Origin: Lachnospiraceae bacterium | GTDB taxonomy: Bacteria; Bacillota; Clostridia; Lachnospirales; Lachnospiraceae | Assembly (NCBI GenBank): GCA_015056865.1 | Contig: SVFM01000006.1 | Location: 42,364 to 106,363, forward strand | Reading direction: 5' to 3' | Length of the DNA: 64,000 nucleotides | Shown: in pieces, positions 52,049 through 62,992 of the stretch | Layout: each line of letters opens with the position of its first letter | Position numbering within the stretch: position 1 is the first letter of the stretch | The notes under the pieces: generated by a model | Told to the model about the DNA's origin: nothing | Seen by the model: only the letters and a program-made list of their open reading frames with translations | The model's database searches: none | Program-made: the position numbers and the translations under genes

Positions 52049-53209
52049 TTATAATTCCTCAAAATCATCTATCTGGTCTTCCGTTATCTCTTTGGTAGTA
52101 TCCACCGGCTTAACCTCCTGGCGATAACTGCCTGTCACCGTGTGTCCACTCTGGGTCCTGGGACTCACTCCCCGGGGAGCACTCCCTGTTCTTTCGACAG
52201 TGACCGTCCTGCCACCGGCAGCTACCGGCCGCCGACCTTCACCAGCCCTGGGATCTCGCGTCTGGACGTGGCTCCTGCCACTCACCTGGGTATTGATCTT
52301 CTTCACAGTCTTTTCAGGTGCTGCCACCGTAAGCTTAGGAACCGCTTTTACATAATAATAATATTCATCATCTTCAAATTGAACCTTTTCCGTTCTGTTA
52401 TAGTCTATATTGAACACCAAAAATTGTAACAACTTCCCTAACAAAGCTGCAATCACAGCTCCTAAAAGGATTCCAAGCACCGACACATTGGTGTTATACA
52501 CCAGATCACCGATCAGCAAGATAACTGCATCCAGCATCACGCCGGCAATAATGGCAATGGTCCAGGAATAATCGATAGACATCCTGCGAATCAGATATAC
52601 CGCAATGATGGTAACGGCAAAGGCTACTATCATAACTACCATTGCACGATTTCCCAGCAGAGCGTCGATCACCAATCGCAGTCTGGCCACCGTTTCACTC
52701 TCATCCAAGGCACTGATAGAAGTAGCATTCTCCGAAACAAAAGAGATCAGATAGTGTACCACCACCCCGCATCCTACAGATACAACCGACGCCGGCGTGC
52801 GCAAAAGGCCCGCAGCTATGGGCATCACATAAGGAACCTTGAAAAAAAAGCATAGGGGCGTAAACAGCACTGCCAAGGAATCTCTGGGAGAGAATCTGAA
52901 AAACACCAGCGCCATGATCAAAAACACACCTAACCCCACCAGCGCCACCTCTATAGCAAGGGCATAAAGATGCAAGAGAATAAACACCGCACCAAACAAC
53001 AAAATAAATCCATTGGGCAAGAAGGAGCAAAGCAACGAAGCAATCAAAACAACCCCTATATTGTCCACCTGCCTCATATATCCCAACCGGGAATTGATTG
53101 CCAGCAAACTCACCAGTGCCAGCAAAAACTTCAGCACAGGTATAATAAACACCTCATATTTCCCATAAATTTTTATGACTATTTCCTTGATTTCCAGTAA
53201 TGTTCTCAT
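52049..53209 (-). CDS. Conserved membrane protein, unknown function
   Basis: 386 aa. Seven to eight helices in the first 280 residues, with a possible internal duplication of hydrophobic segments, then a soluble basic tail rich in Arg, Thr and Gly (about 300-370; RDPRAGEGRRPVAAGGRT) ending in an acidic stretch (TKEITEDQIDDFEEL). I do not recognise the family. It lies 20 bases upstream of cdaA in the same operon and 14 bases after another membrane protein, so a role at the membrane linked to envelope or c-di-AMP physiology is possible but unproven. Confidence 0.6.
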   Translation of the reverse strand: MRTLLEIKEIVIKIYGKYEVFIIPVLKFLLALVSLLAINSRLGYMRQVDNIGVVLIASLLCSFLPNGFILLFGAVFILLHLYALAIEVALVGLGVFLIMALVFFRFSPRDSLAVLFTPLCFFFKVPYVMPIAAGLLRTPASVVSVGCGVVVHYLISFVSENATSISALDESETVARLRLVIDALLGNRAMVVMIVAFAVTIIAVYLIRRMSIDYSWTIAIIAGVMLDAVILLIGDLVYNTNVSVLGILLGAVIAALLGKLLQFLVFNIDYNRTEKVQFEDDEYYYYVKAVPKLTVAAPEKTVKKINTQVSGRSHVQTRDPRAGEGRRPVAAGGRTVTVERTGSAPRGVSPRTQSGHTVTGSYRQEVKPVDTTKEITEDQIDDFEEL

Positions 53210-53223
53210 CTCTTACCGTCCTT

Positions 53224-53610
53224 CTATTTCTCGTACATGGCCGCCAACTTTTTCAAGTTATTATAATATTTCTTCTGCTGCTTTTTTACACGGCTGTATC
53301 TCACCGAATAAACCACATAGGATACCAGTCCGTAACCTGCCACCCATATCAAGAAGAATCTCAGCATGGTCTGCGCAAAAGCCAACAGATCCATTCTGTA
53401 AATGTTCTCCATAAACTCTTCAAAATAATAAAAGATGTAGAGTGCAAAACAGATCACAAAAGCAAGCGCCGCACTGACCAGCGATTCGATCACCCGCAAG
53501 CTGATATAATCACTGCGAAAGTAACCGCTGACAGCACCATTTTTCTTACCTTCCCGCCCCTCATAGGAAGCGAGCTTTGTCATCAGGATGATCTTTTCTT
53601 CATTCAGCAT
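53224..53610 (-). CDS. Small membrane protein, unknown function
   Basis: 128 aa with two membrane helices (LVSAALAFVICFALYIFYYF and LRFFLIWVAGYGLVSYVVYSV) and cytoplasmic charged ends; the C-terminus RVKKQQKKYYNNLKKLAAMY is strongly basic and probably helical. The preceding MLNEEKIILMTKLASYEG looks like a short cytoplasmic helix. Conserved placement between comF and the 386-aa membrane protein suggests a small operon function; no family recognised. Confidence 0.55.
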   Translation of the reverse strand: MLNEEKIILMTKLASYEGREGKKNGAVSGYFRSDYISLRVIESLVSAALAFVICFALYIFYYFEEFMENIYRMDLLAFAQTMLRFFLIWVAGYGLVSYVVYSVRYSRVKKQQKKYYNNLKKLAAMYEK

Positions 53611-53646
53611 CTGTCAATCCTCTTTTATCAACCCAAGGCCACCCCA

Positions 53647-54270
53647 TCAACCCATACCGGAGGCCAGGGTCAACACATAAACTTTTTTCACACTACCTGC
53701 AAGCAGTACACTTGCAGCCTCATCCACAGTTGTACCCGTTGTGTAGATGTCATCCACAATAATAATCGTACTTAATTTTACATCATTTTTGTATATTTTA
53801 AAAGCCTTTTTCAAATTATTTTGACGTTCCAACGCATTTAATTCTTTCTGAGGCGCTGTATCCCGGCATCTTTCCAATAAATTTGTGTAAACAGGAATCC
53901 CAGCCTGCTCTCCCAGAGCACTTGCAAGCACCTGTGCCTGGTTATACCCCCTCTTACGGATCCGTCTGGGATGAAGTGGGATTGGTACTATTCCATCTGC
54001 TCCCCACTCCTGCAAAAGATATTTCATCTCACAGGCCATCTGCCTGCCAAAAACCTTCCCGTACTCCCGCCTTCCTCCGTACTTGAAACGATACATCGCC
54101 AAGGCAGCTTCCTCATACTTGCACAAAAATGCCCCTTCCGCAAACTTGTGTCCTTCTCCGCTTATAAAATGCACTTCCGGTTTCCACTTGCCGCTACACT
54201 CCTTACAAAACCCCGTCCTGCCTCTTTCCACCGGTTCATCACACAAGGGACATCTGGGTGGAAATAACAT
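53647..54270 (-). CDS. comF: ComF family phosphoribosyltransferase-like protein
   Basis: 207 aa. N-terminal zinc-finger cysteines Cys7, Cys10, Cys22 and Cys25 (CPLC...CKEC), then FKYGGRREYGKVFG, VPIPLHPRRIRKRGYNQAQ and the PRPP loop IIVDDIYTTGTT near 168-178. Full-length ComF. In competent bacteria it helps single-strand DNA uptake and recombination, possibly by binding primosome proteins. Located 14 bases downstream of recD2 in the same operon, consistent with DNA metabolism. Compare the ComF-like partner of DprA at 13431-13970, which lacks the zinc finger. Confidence 0.9.
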   Translation of the reverse strand: MLFPPRCPLCDEPVERGRTGFCKECSGKWKPEVHFISGEGHKFAEGAFLCKYEEAALAMYRFKYGGRREYGKVFGRQMACEMKYLLQEWGADGIVPIPLHPRRIRKRGYNQAQVLASALGEQAGIPVYTNLLERCRDTAPQKELNALERQNNLKKAFKIYKNDVKLSTIIIVDDIYTTGTTVDEAASVLLAGSVKKVYVLTLASGMG

Positions 54271-54284
54271 ATTTAATATGAATC

Positions 54285-56537
54285 TTATTTTAGTATTCCC
54301 TCCATCTCCACAATTCTTTCCTGCAAAGCAGTATACCTTCGCCCTACATTTGCATTTTTGATCATGTCCCCAACCGCCTGACTGCTGCCCAGGATCGTTA
54401 CACAGTCTCTGGCCCTGGTTACCGCGGTATAAAGCAGATTGCGATTCATCAACATCTGGGGACCGCTTAAAATAGGCAACACCACTGCAGGATATTCACT
54501 TCCCTGTGACTTGTGAATGGTCACCGCATAGGCCAATTCCAATTCCTCCAGCTGGGCAAAGGAATAGGTCACTTTTTTGCCTTCTTCATATTCCACCATA
54601 AGTTCTTTGGCATACTCACTAATCTTTACGATCTTACCCATATCACCGTTAAATACACCCATCCCTTTATCTATCGGGATCCCATAACGGCTGAGCACCT
54701 CCCACTCAAGCTGATAGTTGTTTTTGATCTGCATGACCTTGTCTCCTTCTCGAAAGAGGGTCTCGCCTGCCATATATTCCTTTTTATCCTGAGTTGGAGG
54801 ATTCATATACCGCTGGAGTATCCGGTTTAATTCCTCTACCCCTAAAGCACCTTTGCGCATAGGCGTAAGTACCTGTATCTCATAGGGCGAAACATTTACA
54901 TATCTTGGCAGTTTCTCGGTGATCAGCTGCACCATATGTTTATAAATCACATTTGTATCGCTTCGTTCTAAAAAGAAAAAGTCGCGGCTCTTATTGTTTA
55001 GGACTATTTGCTGTCCCTGATTGATTTTATGAGCATTTACGATAATGTCGCTTTCTTCTGCCTGGCGGAATATTTTCTGCAGGATCACCGTAGGGAAAAT
55101 GCCACTCTCTATTAAATCCCGCAGCACCTGGCCGGGCCCTACGGAAGGCAACTGATCCACATCCCCCACCAGCACCAGTCTGGTACCCGGCACGATAGCC
55201 TTTAAGAGCGCCTGAAATACGATCAAATCTACCATAGACATTTCATCTATAATGATCACATCCGCTTCCAAGGGATTTTCCTCATTGCGCTCAAAACGCA
55301 CTCCTCTACTACCCTCATCCGAAAGAGCACCATTTAGCTCCAACATGCGGTGAATGGTCCGAGCTTCATAACCGGTGGCCTCCGTCATCCTTTTGGCTGC
55401 CCTGCCCGTAGGTGCTGCCAACAAAATGTCCTTATTTTCACTTTCAAAATAACGTATGATGGTATTGATAGTGGTGGTCTTGCCTGTGCCCGGACCGCCG
55501 GATATGATCACAACGCCATTTTTTATGCTTTCCAGCACAGCGTGCATCTGCAGTTCATCCAGTTCCAGCCCCGGTTGCCAACCCAATTTATTAATTATAG
55601 AAATAATATATTTCTCCTCAGAGGGAAGCAGTTCATTTCCCTCCGCCATAGATAAATTCAAATCACACAACATCCTCGCACAGCCAAGCTCTGCCCGATA
55701 AAAAGCAGCCAGAAATACTTTCGTATCTCCATTTCCGGCATTTTTCACAATAATCTTTTTTTCCATTGCAAGATTGGCAATCTGATCATCCATGTAACTC
55801 TCATCCACACCGAGCAGCATGCTGCTGCGGCTTTTCAAAAGTGAACCGGGCAAATAGGTATGCCCCTCCCCCACAGCCTGCTGCAGCATATAGAGAATGC
55901 CGCAACGGATCCGGTATTCAGAGTCCGTGTGAATACCAATCTTCGAAGCAATTTCATCTGCAATTTTAAATCCCACGCCCTGAATGTCCTCTGCCAGCAG
56001 ATAGGGATTTTCCTGCATCACATGATACAGCCTGCCTCCATAGGTGTTGTATATCTTGATGGCAAGGGTATTTGAAATGCCAAATTTCTGCAGGTAGACC
56101 ATGGCTTCCCGCAGATCCTTCTTATCCGCCATCTGGGCATATATTTCCCTGGCAATACGTTCACTGATCCCTTTGATCTCCACCAGCCGCTCCGGCTCCT
56201 CGTCGATGATCCGAAAGGTGTCTGATCCAAATCTTTTCACGATCCTGGCTGCCAATGCAGGTCCTACGCCACGGATGGCTCCGGACCCCAGATAACGTTC
56301 CATACTGACGCTGTCCTCCGGCAGAACTGTTTCAAAAGATGCGATCTTAAACTGACTTCCATAAACCGAATGATTGATATATTCCCCAAATGCCCGGATG
56401 TTCTCGCCCGGCGTTACTGACCCAAGCATCCCTACGCAAGTGATTTCCTCTCCGTCTGCGATCAGGTTCATAACGGTATAACCATTATCCATATTCTGAT
56501 ATATAATGTGATCAATATATCCCTGTACGCTCTCCAT
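54285..56537 (-). CDS. recD2: ATP-dependent helicase, RecD2 family
   Basis: 750 aa from ATG 56537 (MESVQGYIDHI; AGGAA 9 bases upstream), a little longer than many RecD2 proteins (about 720-790 in Firmicutes). N-terminal OB-type and helix-hairpin-helix region (YLGSGAIRGVGPALAARIV), then Walker A SGGPGTGKTTT at about 345, DEMSMVD Walker B, and the C-terminal motifs VGDVDQLPSVG, YAVTIHKSQGSEY and TAVTRAR of superfamily 1B. It unwinds DNA 5' to 3' and acts in repair without RecBC partners. It follows mreB, with an attenuator-like hairpin at 56562-56593 in the gap. Confidence 0.92.
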   Translation of the reverse strand: MESVQGYIDHIIYQNMDNGYTVMNLIADGEEITCVGMLGSVTPGENIRAFGEYINHSVYGSQFKIASFETVLPEDSVSMERYLGSGAIRGVGPALAARIVKRFGSDTFRIIDEEPERLVEIKGISERIAREIYAQMADKKDLREAMVYLQKFGISNTLAIKIYNTYGGRLYHVMQENPYLLAEDIQGVGFKIADEIASKIGIHTDSEYRIRCGILYMLQQAVGEGHTYLPGSLLKSRSSMLLGVDESYMDDQIANLAMEKKIIVKNAGNGDTKVFLAAFYRAELGCARMLCDLNLSMAEGNELLPSEEKYIISIINKLGWQPGLELDELQMHAVLESIKNGVVIISGGPGTGKTTTINTIIRYFESENKDILLAAPTGRAAKRMTEATGYEARTIHRMLELNGALSDEGSRGVRFERNEENPLEADVIIIDEMSMVDLIVFQALLKAIVPGTRLVLVGDVDQLPSVGPGQVLRDLIESGIFPTVILQKIFRQAEESDIIVNAHKINQGQQIVLNNKSRDFFFLERSDTNVIYKHMVQLITEKLPRYVNVSPYEIQVLTPMRKGALGVEELNRILQRYMNPPTQDKKEYMAGETLFREGDKVMQIKNNYQLEWEVLSRYGIPIDKGMGVFNGDMGKIVKISEYAKELMVEYEEGKKVTYSFAQLEELELAYAVTIHKSQGSEYPAVVLPILSGPQMLMNRNLLYTAVTRARDCVTILGSSQAVGDMIKNANVGRRYTALQERIVEMEGILK

Positions 56538-56561
56538 ATCCACATTCCTGTAAAGCAACAA

Positions 56562-56593
56562 AATTCCTATCAGGGAAGCCCCCAATAGGAATT
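56562..56593 (-). terminator. Hairpin between mreB and recD2 (terminator or attenuator)
   Basis: AATTCCTAT (56562-56570) pairs perfectly with ATAGGAATT (56585-56593). On the minus strand the stem is followed by TTTG and TTGCTTT. A leaky terminator that lowers readthrough from mreB into recD2 would fit the position. Confidence 0.5.
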
Positions 56594-56609
56594 CGCCAGA
56601 TTTATTTTA

Positions 56610-57602
56610 TCAATCTTCCCTGTATCCTGCCAAAAATTCCACGTATTTACCGGTACCGATGGCTACCGCAGTCATGGGATCTTCTGCTGTCATCGTATTG
56701 ATTCCAGTCTTTGCCGAAATCAATTCCTCCAACCCTCTCAGCAGGCTTCCGCCGCCGGTGAGCACAATGCCTCTGTCCGCAATGTCAGCTGCCAACTCAG
56801 GGGGAGTTTTCTCCAACACACTGTGAATGGTATCCACGATCTGGGCTGTGGTCTCACGCAGCGCTTCTTCTGTCTCCTCTGAGGACACCTGTACCGTCTT
56901 AGGCAGACCGGTCACCAGATTCCGTCCTCTCACATCCATATAATCCACTTCTGCCCTGGGATAAGCAGAACCAATCCTGATCTTGATATCTTCCGCAGTT
57001 CTTTCACCGATCAAGAGATTATGTTTTTTACGCATGTAACGGACAAGAGCCTCATCAAAGTCATCTCCCGCAATCTTGATGGAGGCACTGACCACCGTAC
57101 CTCCCAAGGAAATAACCGCAATATCAGAGGTACCGCCGCCTATATCCACGATCATATTGCCACAAGGCTTAGAAATATCAATACCCGCACCAATAGCAGC
57201 CGCAATAGGTTCCTCGATAATGGACACCTCTCTGGCACCTGCCTGATAGGTAGCATCCTCTACCGCTTTCTTTTCCACTTCCGTCACACCACTGGGGACA
57301 CAGACCGCGATGCGGGGCTTGCGGAAATTCTTCCTTCCCAATGCCTTCTGAATAAAATACTTCATCATTTTTTCTGTCACTGTATAGTCCGAAATAACGC
57401 CCTGACGCAAAGGTCTGACCGCTACAATATTACCCGGCGTTCTTCCAAGCATCAAGCGGGCATCCTCTCCAATGGCTTTGATCTTATTGGTATCTCTATC
57501 AAAAGCTACAACAGAAGGCTCCTTCAATACCACACCTTTTCCTCTGATGTAAACTAGTATACTGGCTGTCCCCAAATCAATTCCAATATCCGTATACTGC
57601 AT
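56610..57602 (-). CDS. mreB: Rod-shape-determining protein MreB/Mbl
   Basis: 330 aa actin homologue. GIDLGTASILVY (about 7-18) and VDIGGGTSDIAVISLGG are the phosphate-binding motifs, LTGGGSLLRGLEEL the adenosine motif. It lacks extra N-terminal residues of Gram-negative MreB and is of the usual Firmicute length, so it could be MreB or Mbl. It polymerises under the membrane and directs peptidoglycan insertion. A GAAGGGGG site precedes the ATG. No mreC or mreD follows; the next gene is recD2, which favours an Mbl-like isolated paralogue. The upstream gap 57603-57852 contains several TATAAT hexamers but no clear -35, plus the repeats at 57813-57853. Confidence 0.92.
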   Translation of the reverse strand: MQYTDIGIDLGTASILVYIRGKGVVLKEPSVVAFDRDTNKIKAIGEDARLMLGRTPGNIVAVRPLRQGVISDYTVTEKMMKYFIQKALGRKNFRKPRIAVCVPSGVTEVEKKAVEDATYQAGAREVSIIEEPIAAAIGAGIDISKPCGNMIVDIGGGTSDIAVISLGGTVVSASIKIAGDDFDEALVRYMRKKHNLLIGERTAEDIKIRIGSAYPRAEVDYMDVRGRNLVTGLPKTVQVSSEETEEALRETTAQIVDTIHSVLEKTPPELAADIADRGIVLTGGGSLLRGLEELISAKTGINTMTAEDPMTAVAIGTGKYVEFLAGYRED

Positions 57603-57812
57603 AAAACATACCCCCTTCTAATATCCCATCTATCATTATATTCTATTATATTTTAATTAAAACATGCAAACTTACCATAATCTGCCTGATTACCGTAACT
57701 ATTATAACCTAAAATTCTCCATTTTCATAGGGGTTTCAGAAAAATTTAAACTTTTTTATACCAGTTCAGCCATGCGCCTGTCCCCGAGTAGCCGGGCGTG
57801 GGAGCTTGCTTG

Positions 57813-57853
57813 CAGAGCCGCAGGGCTGAACGCAACTACAGAGCCGCAGGGCT
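57813..57853. repeat. Tandem 15-bp repeat at the uvrA 3' end
   Basis: CAGAGCCGCAGGGCT occurs at 57813-57827 and 57839-57853, separated by 11 bases; the second copy overlaps the uvrA stop codon. Each can form a tiny AGCC/GGCT hairpin. Part of the 250-base mreB-uvrA gap, which otherwise holds only A+T-rich sequence near mreB. Confidence 0.6.
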
Positions 57854-60702
57854 TACACATCCAGCATTTTCCGAATATATTTTGCAGTGTAGGACGTGGG
57901 ATCCTGGGTCACCTGCTCCGGGGTGCCAAAGGCCACTACCGTACCGCCCCGGTCTCCTCCCTCCGGGCCGATATCAATGATATAGTCTGCAGTCTTAATC
58001 ACATCCAGATTGTGTTCAATGACCACCACTGTGTTCCCACCCTCGGCCAGTTTGTGAATGATATCAATCAGCTTGTGTACATCCGCAAAGTGCAGACCGG
58101 TGGTCGGCTCATCCAAAATGTAAATAGTCTTTCCGGTGCTTCGCTTGCTCAGTTCTGTGGCCAGTTTGATCCGCTGGGCCTCGCCGCCGGACAGCTCCGT
58201 AGAAGGCTGTCCCAGCTTCACGTAGGACAACCCCACATCATACATGGTCTCAATCTTTCTGCGAATGGAGGGCACATTCTCAAAGAAGGGAAGTGCCTCT
58301 TCCACTGTCATATCCAGCACGTCATAAATGCTTTTACCCTTATACTTCACCTCCAGGGTTTCCCTATTATATCGCTTGCCGCCACAGACCTCGCAGGGCA
58401 CATATACATCCGGCAAAAAATGCATCTCTATTTTGATGATACCGTCTCCGCTGCAGGCTTCGCATCTGCCACCCTTTACATTAAAACTAAAGCGACCCTT
58501 TTTGTATCCCTTTGCCTTGGCATCCGTTGTAGCCGCAAACAGATCACGGATCTGGTCAAACACCCCTGTGTAAGTAGCCGGATTGGACCGAGGCGTCCGG
58601 CCAATGGGTGCCTGATTGATATCAATCACCTTGTCCAGCTGGTCAATGCCATCAATACCATCATGTTTACCGGGAATGCATCTGGCCCTGTTCAGATCCC
58701 TGGCCAGGTGTTTGTAAAGTATTTCATTTACCAGGGAACTCTTTCCCGAGCCGGACACACCGGTAACGCAGGTAAAGACTCCCAAAGGAAACTCCACATC
58801 TATATTTTTTAAATTATTCTCTCTGGCTCCCCGCACCGTCAACACACCTGTGGGTGTCCTGCGCTGCTTGGGAACAGGGATCTTCTTGGCACCAGAAAGA
58901 TACTGACCGGTAACAGATTCCGGTACTTTCATGATATCCCGGGCAGTACCGCAGGCCACCACCTGTCCACCGTGGGAGCCCGCGCCGGGCCCAATATCCA
59001 CAATATAATCCGCTGCCAGCATGGTATCCTCATCATGCTCCACCACGATCAGGGTATTGCCCAGATCCTTCAGGTTCTTCAGGGCATCGATCAGTTTCCC
59101 GTTGTCCCGCTGGTGCAGACCGATACTGGGCTCATCCAAAATGTAGCACACCCCTACCAGCCCGGAGCCGATCTGGGTGGCCAGACGAATGCGCTGTGCC
59201 TCGCCGCCGGACAAAGTGCCCGTGGCTCTGGAAAGAGAAAGATAATCCAACCCCACATTGACCAAAAAGCCCACTCTGGCCCGGATCTCCTTTAGAATCT
59301 GTTGACCGATAAGCTGCTGCTGGCTGGTCAGCTCCATATGCTCCAAAAACTCCTGCAAAGCTGCGATTGACATATCTGTGATCTCATGAATATTTTTGTC
59401 ACAGACAGTCACCGCCAGCGATTCCCGCTTCAGTCTCATACCGTTACACTCTTTGCAGGGAGTGATCCGCATAAAGCTCTCATACTCCTGCCTCATGATT
59501 TCCGAGGCTGTCTCCCGATACCTGCGCTCCACGCTCTTGATCAGCCCCTCAAAGGCCACCGGATATACGCCCCGGCCCCTCTGGCCCACATAATGCACCT
59601 CCACCTCTTTGCCCCCTGTGCCGTAGAGCAACAGATGTTTTACTTTCTCCGGGTACTCCCCAAAGGGAGTATCCAGATCAAACCCATATTCCTTGCACAG
59701 GGCCTGCAAAATAGCATTGGTAAAACTGCCCTTCTCCTGACAGGACTGCCAACCGGTGACCGCAATGGCTCCTCGGTTAATGCTTAGGGTTCGGTCCGGG
59801 ATCATCAGCTCCGGATCAAACTCCATTTTATAGCCCAAACCAAAGCACACCGGGCAGGCGCCGAAGGGATTATTAAAGGAAAAGCTTCTGGGCTCCACCT
59901 CGCTGATGCTGATGCCGCAGTCCGGACAGGCAAAGCTCTGGCTGAAGTTCAAAGTTTCTCCGCCGATCACATCCACCTCCAAAAGACCCTCCGCCAGGTC
60001 CAAAACCGTCTCAATGGAATCCGCCAGCCTGCGCTGGATACCATCCTTTACCACCAACCGATCCACCACGATCTCTATATTATGCTTAATATTCTTTTCC
60101 AGCTTGATCTCCTCGGAAAGCTCATAAAGATTGCCGTCAATGCGCACCCGCACATAACCGCTTCTCTTGGCTCTCTCCAGCACCTTCACATGCTCACCCT
60201 TACGTCCCCTGACCACAGGTGCCAAAAGCTGCAGTCTGGTGCCCGGCTCCAGCGCCATGATCTGATCCACCATCTGATCCACCGTCTGCTTGGCAATCAC
60301 GCGGCCACACTCCGGACAGTGAGGAATACCGATCCTGGCATACAACAGTCTGAAGTAATCATAGATCTCCGTCACGGTTCCCACGGTAGACCTGGGGTTG
60401 CGGTTGGTAGATTTCTGATCAATAGAGATTGCGGGAGAAAGGCCTTCTATCTTCTCCACGTTGGGTTTTTCCATCTGTCCCAGAAACATGCGGGCGTAGG
60501 AGGATAGTGACTCCATATAACGGCGTTGCCCCTCCGCATAAATGGTATCAAAAGCCAAAGATGACTTGCCAGAACCTGACAGTCCTGTCAGAACCACAAA
60601 GGCATCTCTGGGTATATCCACATCAATGTTTTTTAGGTTATGTTCTTTTGCGCCCCGAATCTTGATATAGTTTCTGGGACGCATTTTCTGCATTTCTTCC
60701 AT
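57853..60702 (-). CDS. uvrA: Excinuclease ABC subunit A
   Basis: 949 aa, full length. Two ABC ATPase halves: Walker [14 protein letters not shown] near 38 and [13 protein letters not shown] near 645. Zinc modules FACPDCG...GACPVC and CEACSGDG...[10 protein letters not shown] are intact, and the LSGGEAQRI signature occurs twice. UvrA recognises damaged DNA with UvrB in nucleotide excision repair. AGAGGA precedes the ATG. Co-directional with uvrB (13-base gap), so expressed from the uvrB promoter and probably SOS-controlled. Confidence 0.97.
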   Translation of the reverse strand: MEEMQKMRPRNYIKIRGAKEHNLKNIDVDIPRDAFVVLTGLSGSGKSSLAFDTIYAEGQRRYMESLSSYARMFLGQMEKPNVEKIEGLSPAISIDQKSTNRNPRSTVGTVTEIYDYFRLLYARIGIPHCPECGRVIAKQTVDQMVDQIMALEPGTRLQLLAPVVRGRKGEHVKVLERAKRSGYVRVRIDGNLYELSEEIKLEKNIKHNIEIVVDRLVVKDGIQRRLADSIETVLDLAEGLLEVDVIGGETLNFSQSFACPDCGISISEVEPRSFSFNNPFGACPVCFGLGYKMEFDPELMIPDRTLSINRGAIAVTGWQSCQEKGSFTNAILQALCKEYGFDLDTPFGEYPEKVKHLLLYGTGGKEVEVHYVGQRGRGVYPVAFEGLIKSVERRYRETASEIMRQEYESFMRITPCKECNGMRLKRESLAVTVCDKNIHEITDMSIAALQEFLEHMELTSQQQLIGQQILKEIRARVGFLVNVGLDYLSLSRATGTLSGGEAQRIRLATQIGSGLVGVCYILDEPSIGLHQRDNGKLIDALKNLKDLGNTLIVVEHDEDTMLAADYIVDIGPGAGSHGGQVVACGTARDIMKVPESVTGQYLSGAKKIPVPKQRRTPTGVLTVRGARENNLKNIDVEFPLGVFTCVTGVSGSGKSSLVNEILYKHLARDLNRARCIPGKHDGIDGIDQLDKVIDINQAPIGRTPRSNPATYTGVFDQIRDLFAATTDAKAKGYKKGRFSFNVKGGRCEACSGDGIIKIEMHFLPDVYVPCEVCGGKRYNRETLEVKYKGKSIYDVLDMTVEEALPFFENVPSIRRKIETMYDVGLSYVKLGQPSTELSGGEAQRIKLATELSKRSTGKTIYILDEPTTGLHFADVHKLIDIIHKLAEGGNTVVVIEHNLDVIKTADYIIDIGPEGGDRGGTVVAFGTPEQVTQDPTSYTAKYIRKMLDV

Positions 60703-60715
60703 GTCTGTCCTCTTT

Positions 60716-62722
60716 CTATCTTTTCTCCAGTTCCAGGAGTGTCTTTTTCAGTTCCATCATCTTGTCTCTCAGTTCTGCGGCCGCCTCAAAATTCAAGTCT
60801 GCGGCTGCTTTCTGCATCTTCTTCTGCACCTCACCAATCAGCTTTTTCAGTTCCTGTACGCTCATAGACTCAGGATCCTTCTCAAACTTCACTTCTTCCT
60901 TGGCCACAGTCTTGGAAATACTGATCAGATCCCGCACTGCCTTGCGGATGGTCTGGGGAGTGATGCCATGGGCCTTATTATACCCCAGCTGCAGCCTGCG
61001 ACGCCTTTCTGTTTCTGTGATGGCCGCGTTCATAGAATCAGTCAGCCTGTCCGCATACATGATCACATGCCCGTCCGCATTTCTGGCCGCCCGGCCGATG
61101 GTCTGGATCAAGGAAGTCTCAGAACGAAGAAAGCCCTCCTTGTCTGCATCCAGGATCGCCACCAGTGCAATCTCCGGAATATCCAACCCCTCCCGCAGCA
61201 GATTGATGCCCACCAGCACATCAAACACATCCAAACGCATATCCCGGATGATCTGGGCCCGCTCCAAAGTATCTATATCAGAGTGAAGGTATTTCACACG
61301 AATACCCACATCCCGCATGTAATCCGTCAAATCCTCTGCCATGCGCTTGGTCAGGGTAGTTACCAATACCTTATTTCCTTTTTCCGTTACCTTTCGCACC
61401 TCACCAATCAAGTCGTCAATCTGTCCCTCCACCGGTCGCACAGTCACCTCCGGATCCAAAAGCCCGGTAGGACGGATGATCTGCTCCGCCCGCAGCAGTT
61501 CGTGCTCTGCCTCATAGTCGGAAGGCGTCGCTGACACGAACAGCATCTGATCAATATGCCCTTCAAACTCCTCGAAGCACAAGGGCCTGTTGTCCAGCGC
61601 CGATGGCAGCCGGAATCCATACTCCACCAGAGTGGTCTTGCGGGAACGATCTCCCGCGTACATGGCTCCAATCTGTGGCACCGTCATATGCGATTCATCT
61701 ATAATGATCAAAAAGTCGTCTCCAAAATAATCCAGCAAAGTGGCTTGCGGCTCTCCCTGGGCCGTACCGTTTAAATGTCTGGAATAATTCTCGATACCCG
61801 AGCAAAAACCGGTCTCTCTGAGCATCTCTACATCAAAATTGGTACGCTCCGAAATGCGCTGTGCCTCCAATAATTTGTCTTCCCCTTTAAAATATCCGAT
61901 CCGTTCCTTCAATTCCTCCTCGATCCGCTGGCAGGCCGCCTTGATCCGCTCCGGAGGCACTACATAATGCGAAGCAGGGAAAATAGAAATATGGTTCAAT
62001 GTAGCATGGACTTGCCCGGTCAGCGGATCCACCTGACAGACCCGATCAATTTCATCCCCGAAAAACTCCACTCTGATCAGATAATCTCCACCCTCCGCAG
62101 GGTATATCTCTACCACATCTCCCCGAACCCGGAAAATGCCCCGCTTAATATCCATCTCATTCCGATCATACTGAATGTCGATCAGTTCCCGGATCACCTG
62201 CTCCCTATCCTTGATCATACCCGGGCGCAGAGAAACCACCATCTCCTGATAACTATCCGGACTGCCCAGACCATAAATGCAGGACACACTGGCCACTACC
62301 ACCACATCCCGACGCTCTGTGAGAGAAGCCGTTGCAGAAAGCCGCAGCTTGTCTATCTCCTCATTAATGGAAGAATCCTTGGCAATATATGTGTCAGAAG
62401 AGGGCACATAGGCCTCCGGCTGGTAATAATCATAGTAGGACACAAAGTACTCCACCGCATTCTCCGGGAAGAACTCCTTGAATTCGCCGTAGAGCTGTGC
62501 TGCCAGGGTCTTGTTGTGAGCAATGACAAGGGTGGGCTTGTTCAGTGCTGCGATCACATTGGCCATAGTAAAGGTCTTACCGGAACCTGTCACCCCAAGA
62601 AGCGTCTGGAACTGATTGCCTTCCTTAAAACCTTTTACGAGAGCTTCGATAGCCTGGGGCTGGTCACCGGTGGGCTGATATTCAGAATGAAGTTTAAAAA
62701 TCTGCTCTGATCTGTGATTCAC
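60716..62722 (-). CDS. uvrB: Excinuclease ABC subunit B
   Basis: 668 aa from the GTG at 62722, chosen because GGAGG lies 8 bases upstream; the in-frame TTG upstream precedes that site. [16 protein letters not shown] is the Walker A motif, [18 protein letters not shown] the beta-hairpin that clamps DNA, and the C-terminal UVR motif ([20 protein letters not shown]) binds UvrC. Helicase motifs [14 protein letters not shown] and IGRAARN are present. It verifies damage and loads UvrC. First gene of the uvrBA operon, with a sigma-A promoter overlapped by a LexA-like box. Confidence 0.97.
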   Translation of the reverse strand: MNHRSEQIFKLHSEYQPTGDQPQAIEALVKGFKEGNQFQTLLGVTGSGKTFTMANVIAALNKPTLVIAHNKTLAAQLYGEFKEFFPENAVEYFVSYYDYYQPEAYVPSSDTYIAKDSSINEEIDKLRLSATASLTERRDVVVVASVSCIYGLGSPDSYQEMVVSLRPGMIKDREQVIRELIDIQYDRNEMDIKRGIFRVRGDVVEIYPAEGGDYLIRVEFFGDEIDRVCQVDPLTGQVHATLNHISIFPASHYVVPPERIKAACQRIEEELKERIGYFKGEDKLLEAQRISERTNFDVEMLRETGFCSGIENYSRHLNGTAQGEPQATLLDYFGDDFLIIIDESHMTVPQIGAMYAGDRSRKTTLVEYGFRLPSALDNRPLCFEEFEGHIDQMLFVSATPSDYEAEHELLRAEQIIRPTGLLDPEVTVRPVEGQIDDLIGEVRKVTEKGNKVLVTTLTKRMAEDLTDYMRDVGIRVKYLHSDIDTLERAQIIRDMRLDVFDVLVGINLLREGLDIPEIALVAILDADKEGFLRSETSLIQTIGRAARNADGHVIMYADRLTDSMNAAITETERRRRLQLGYNKAHGITPQTIRKAVRDLISISKTVAKEEVKFEKDPESMSVQELKKLIGEVQKKMQKAAADLNFEAAAELRDKMMELKKTLLELEKR

Positions 62723-62775
62723 GAAAGCGCCTCCTTTATGAATCAAAAATAAAACGTGTACGAATAGCCTTCCCT

Positions 62776-62815
62776 ATTATAGCATATCCATACACGCTTT
62801 GCAAACATTTGTTCT
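62776..62815 (-). promoter_or_regulatory. uvrB promoter with overlapping LexA/DinR-like SOS box
   Basis: Minus strand TTGCAA (62804-62799), 17-base spacer, TATAAT (62781-62776, preceded by TGC). CAAACATTTGTTCT at 62802-62815 matches the Gram-positive LexA box CGAAC-N4-GTTCG at 8 of 10 positions and overlaps the -35, as expected for SOS repression. Confidence 0.75.
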
Positions 62816-62880
62816 GTCTCGCTGTTCACATCCAGAATATTTTATTTTCTTACTAGAATGAAATTCGTTAAGTAAAAAAC

Positions 62881-62937
62881 TAAATTCTACGCTCTCTGAC
62901 CTCATTTTCTTTTTTCACCAAAAAAATGTAGAATTTA
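62881..62937. repeat. Inverted repeat near the IS30-type element start
   Basis: TAAATTCTAC (62881-62890) pairs with GTAGAATTTA (62928-62937), 37 bases apart, upstream of the transposase. It may be part of the left end of the insertion sequence; the right end is outside the window, so the terminal inverted repeat cannot be confirmed. The remainder of 62723-62992 holds the uvrB promoter. Confidence 0.4.
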
Positions 62938-62992
62938 CTCCTGCACAGATTTATGATGATATTGGTTACCAGTCTGCGCAGAAAGGAGTTCT

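Noticed and set aside
57664..58812. 382-codon plus-strand open frame covering the end of uvrA
   Set aside because: Lies opposite the well-conserved UvrA C-terminus and shows no recognisable domain; shadow of high-GC coding sequence.
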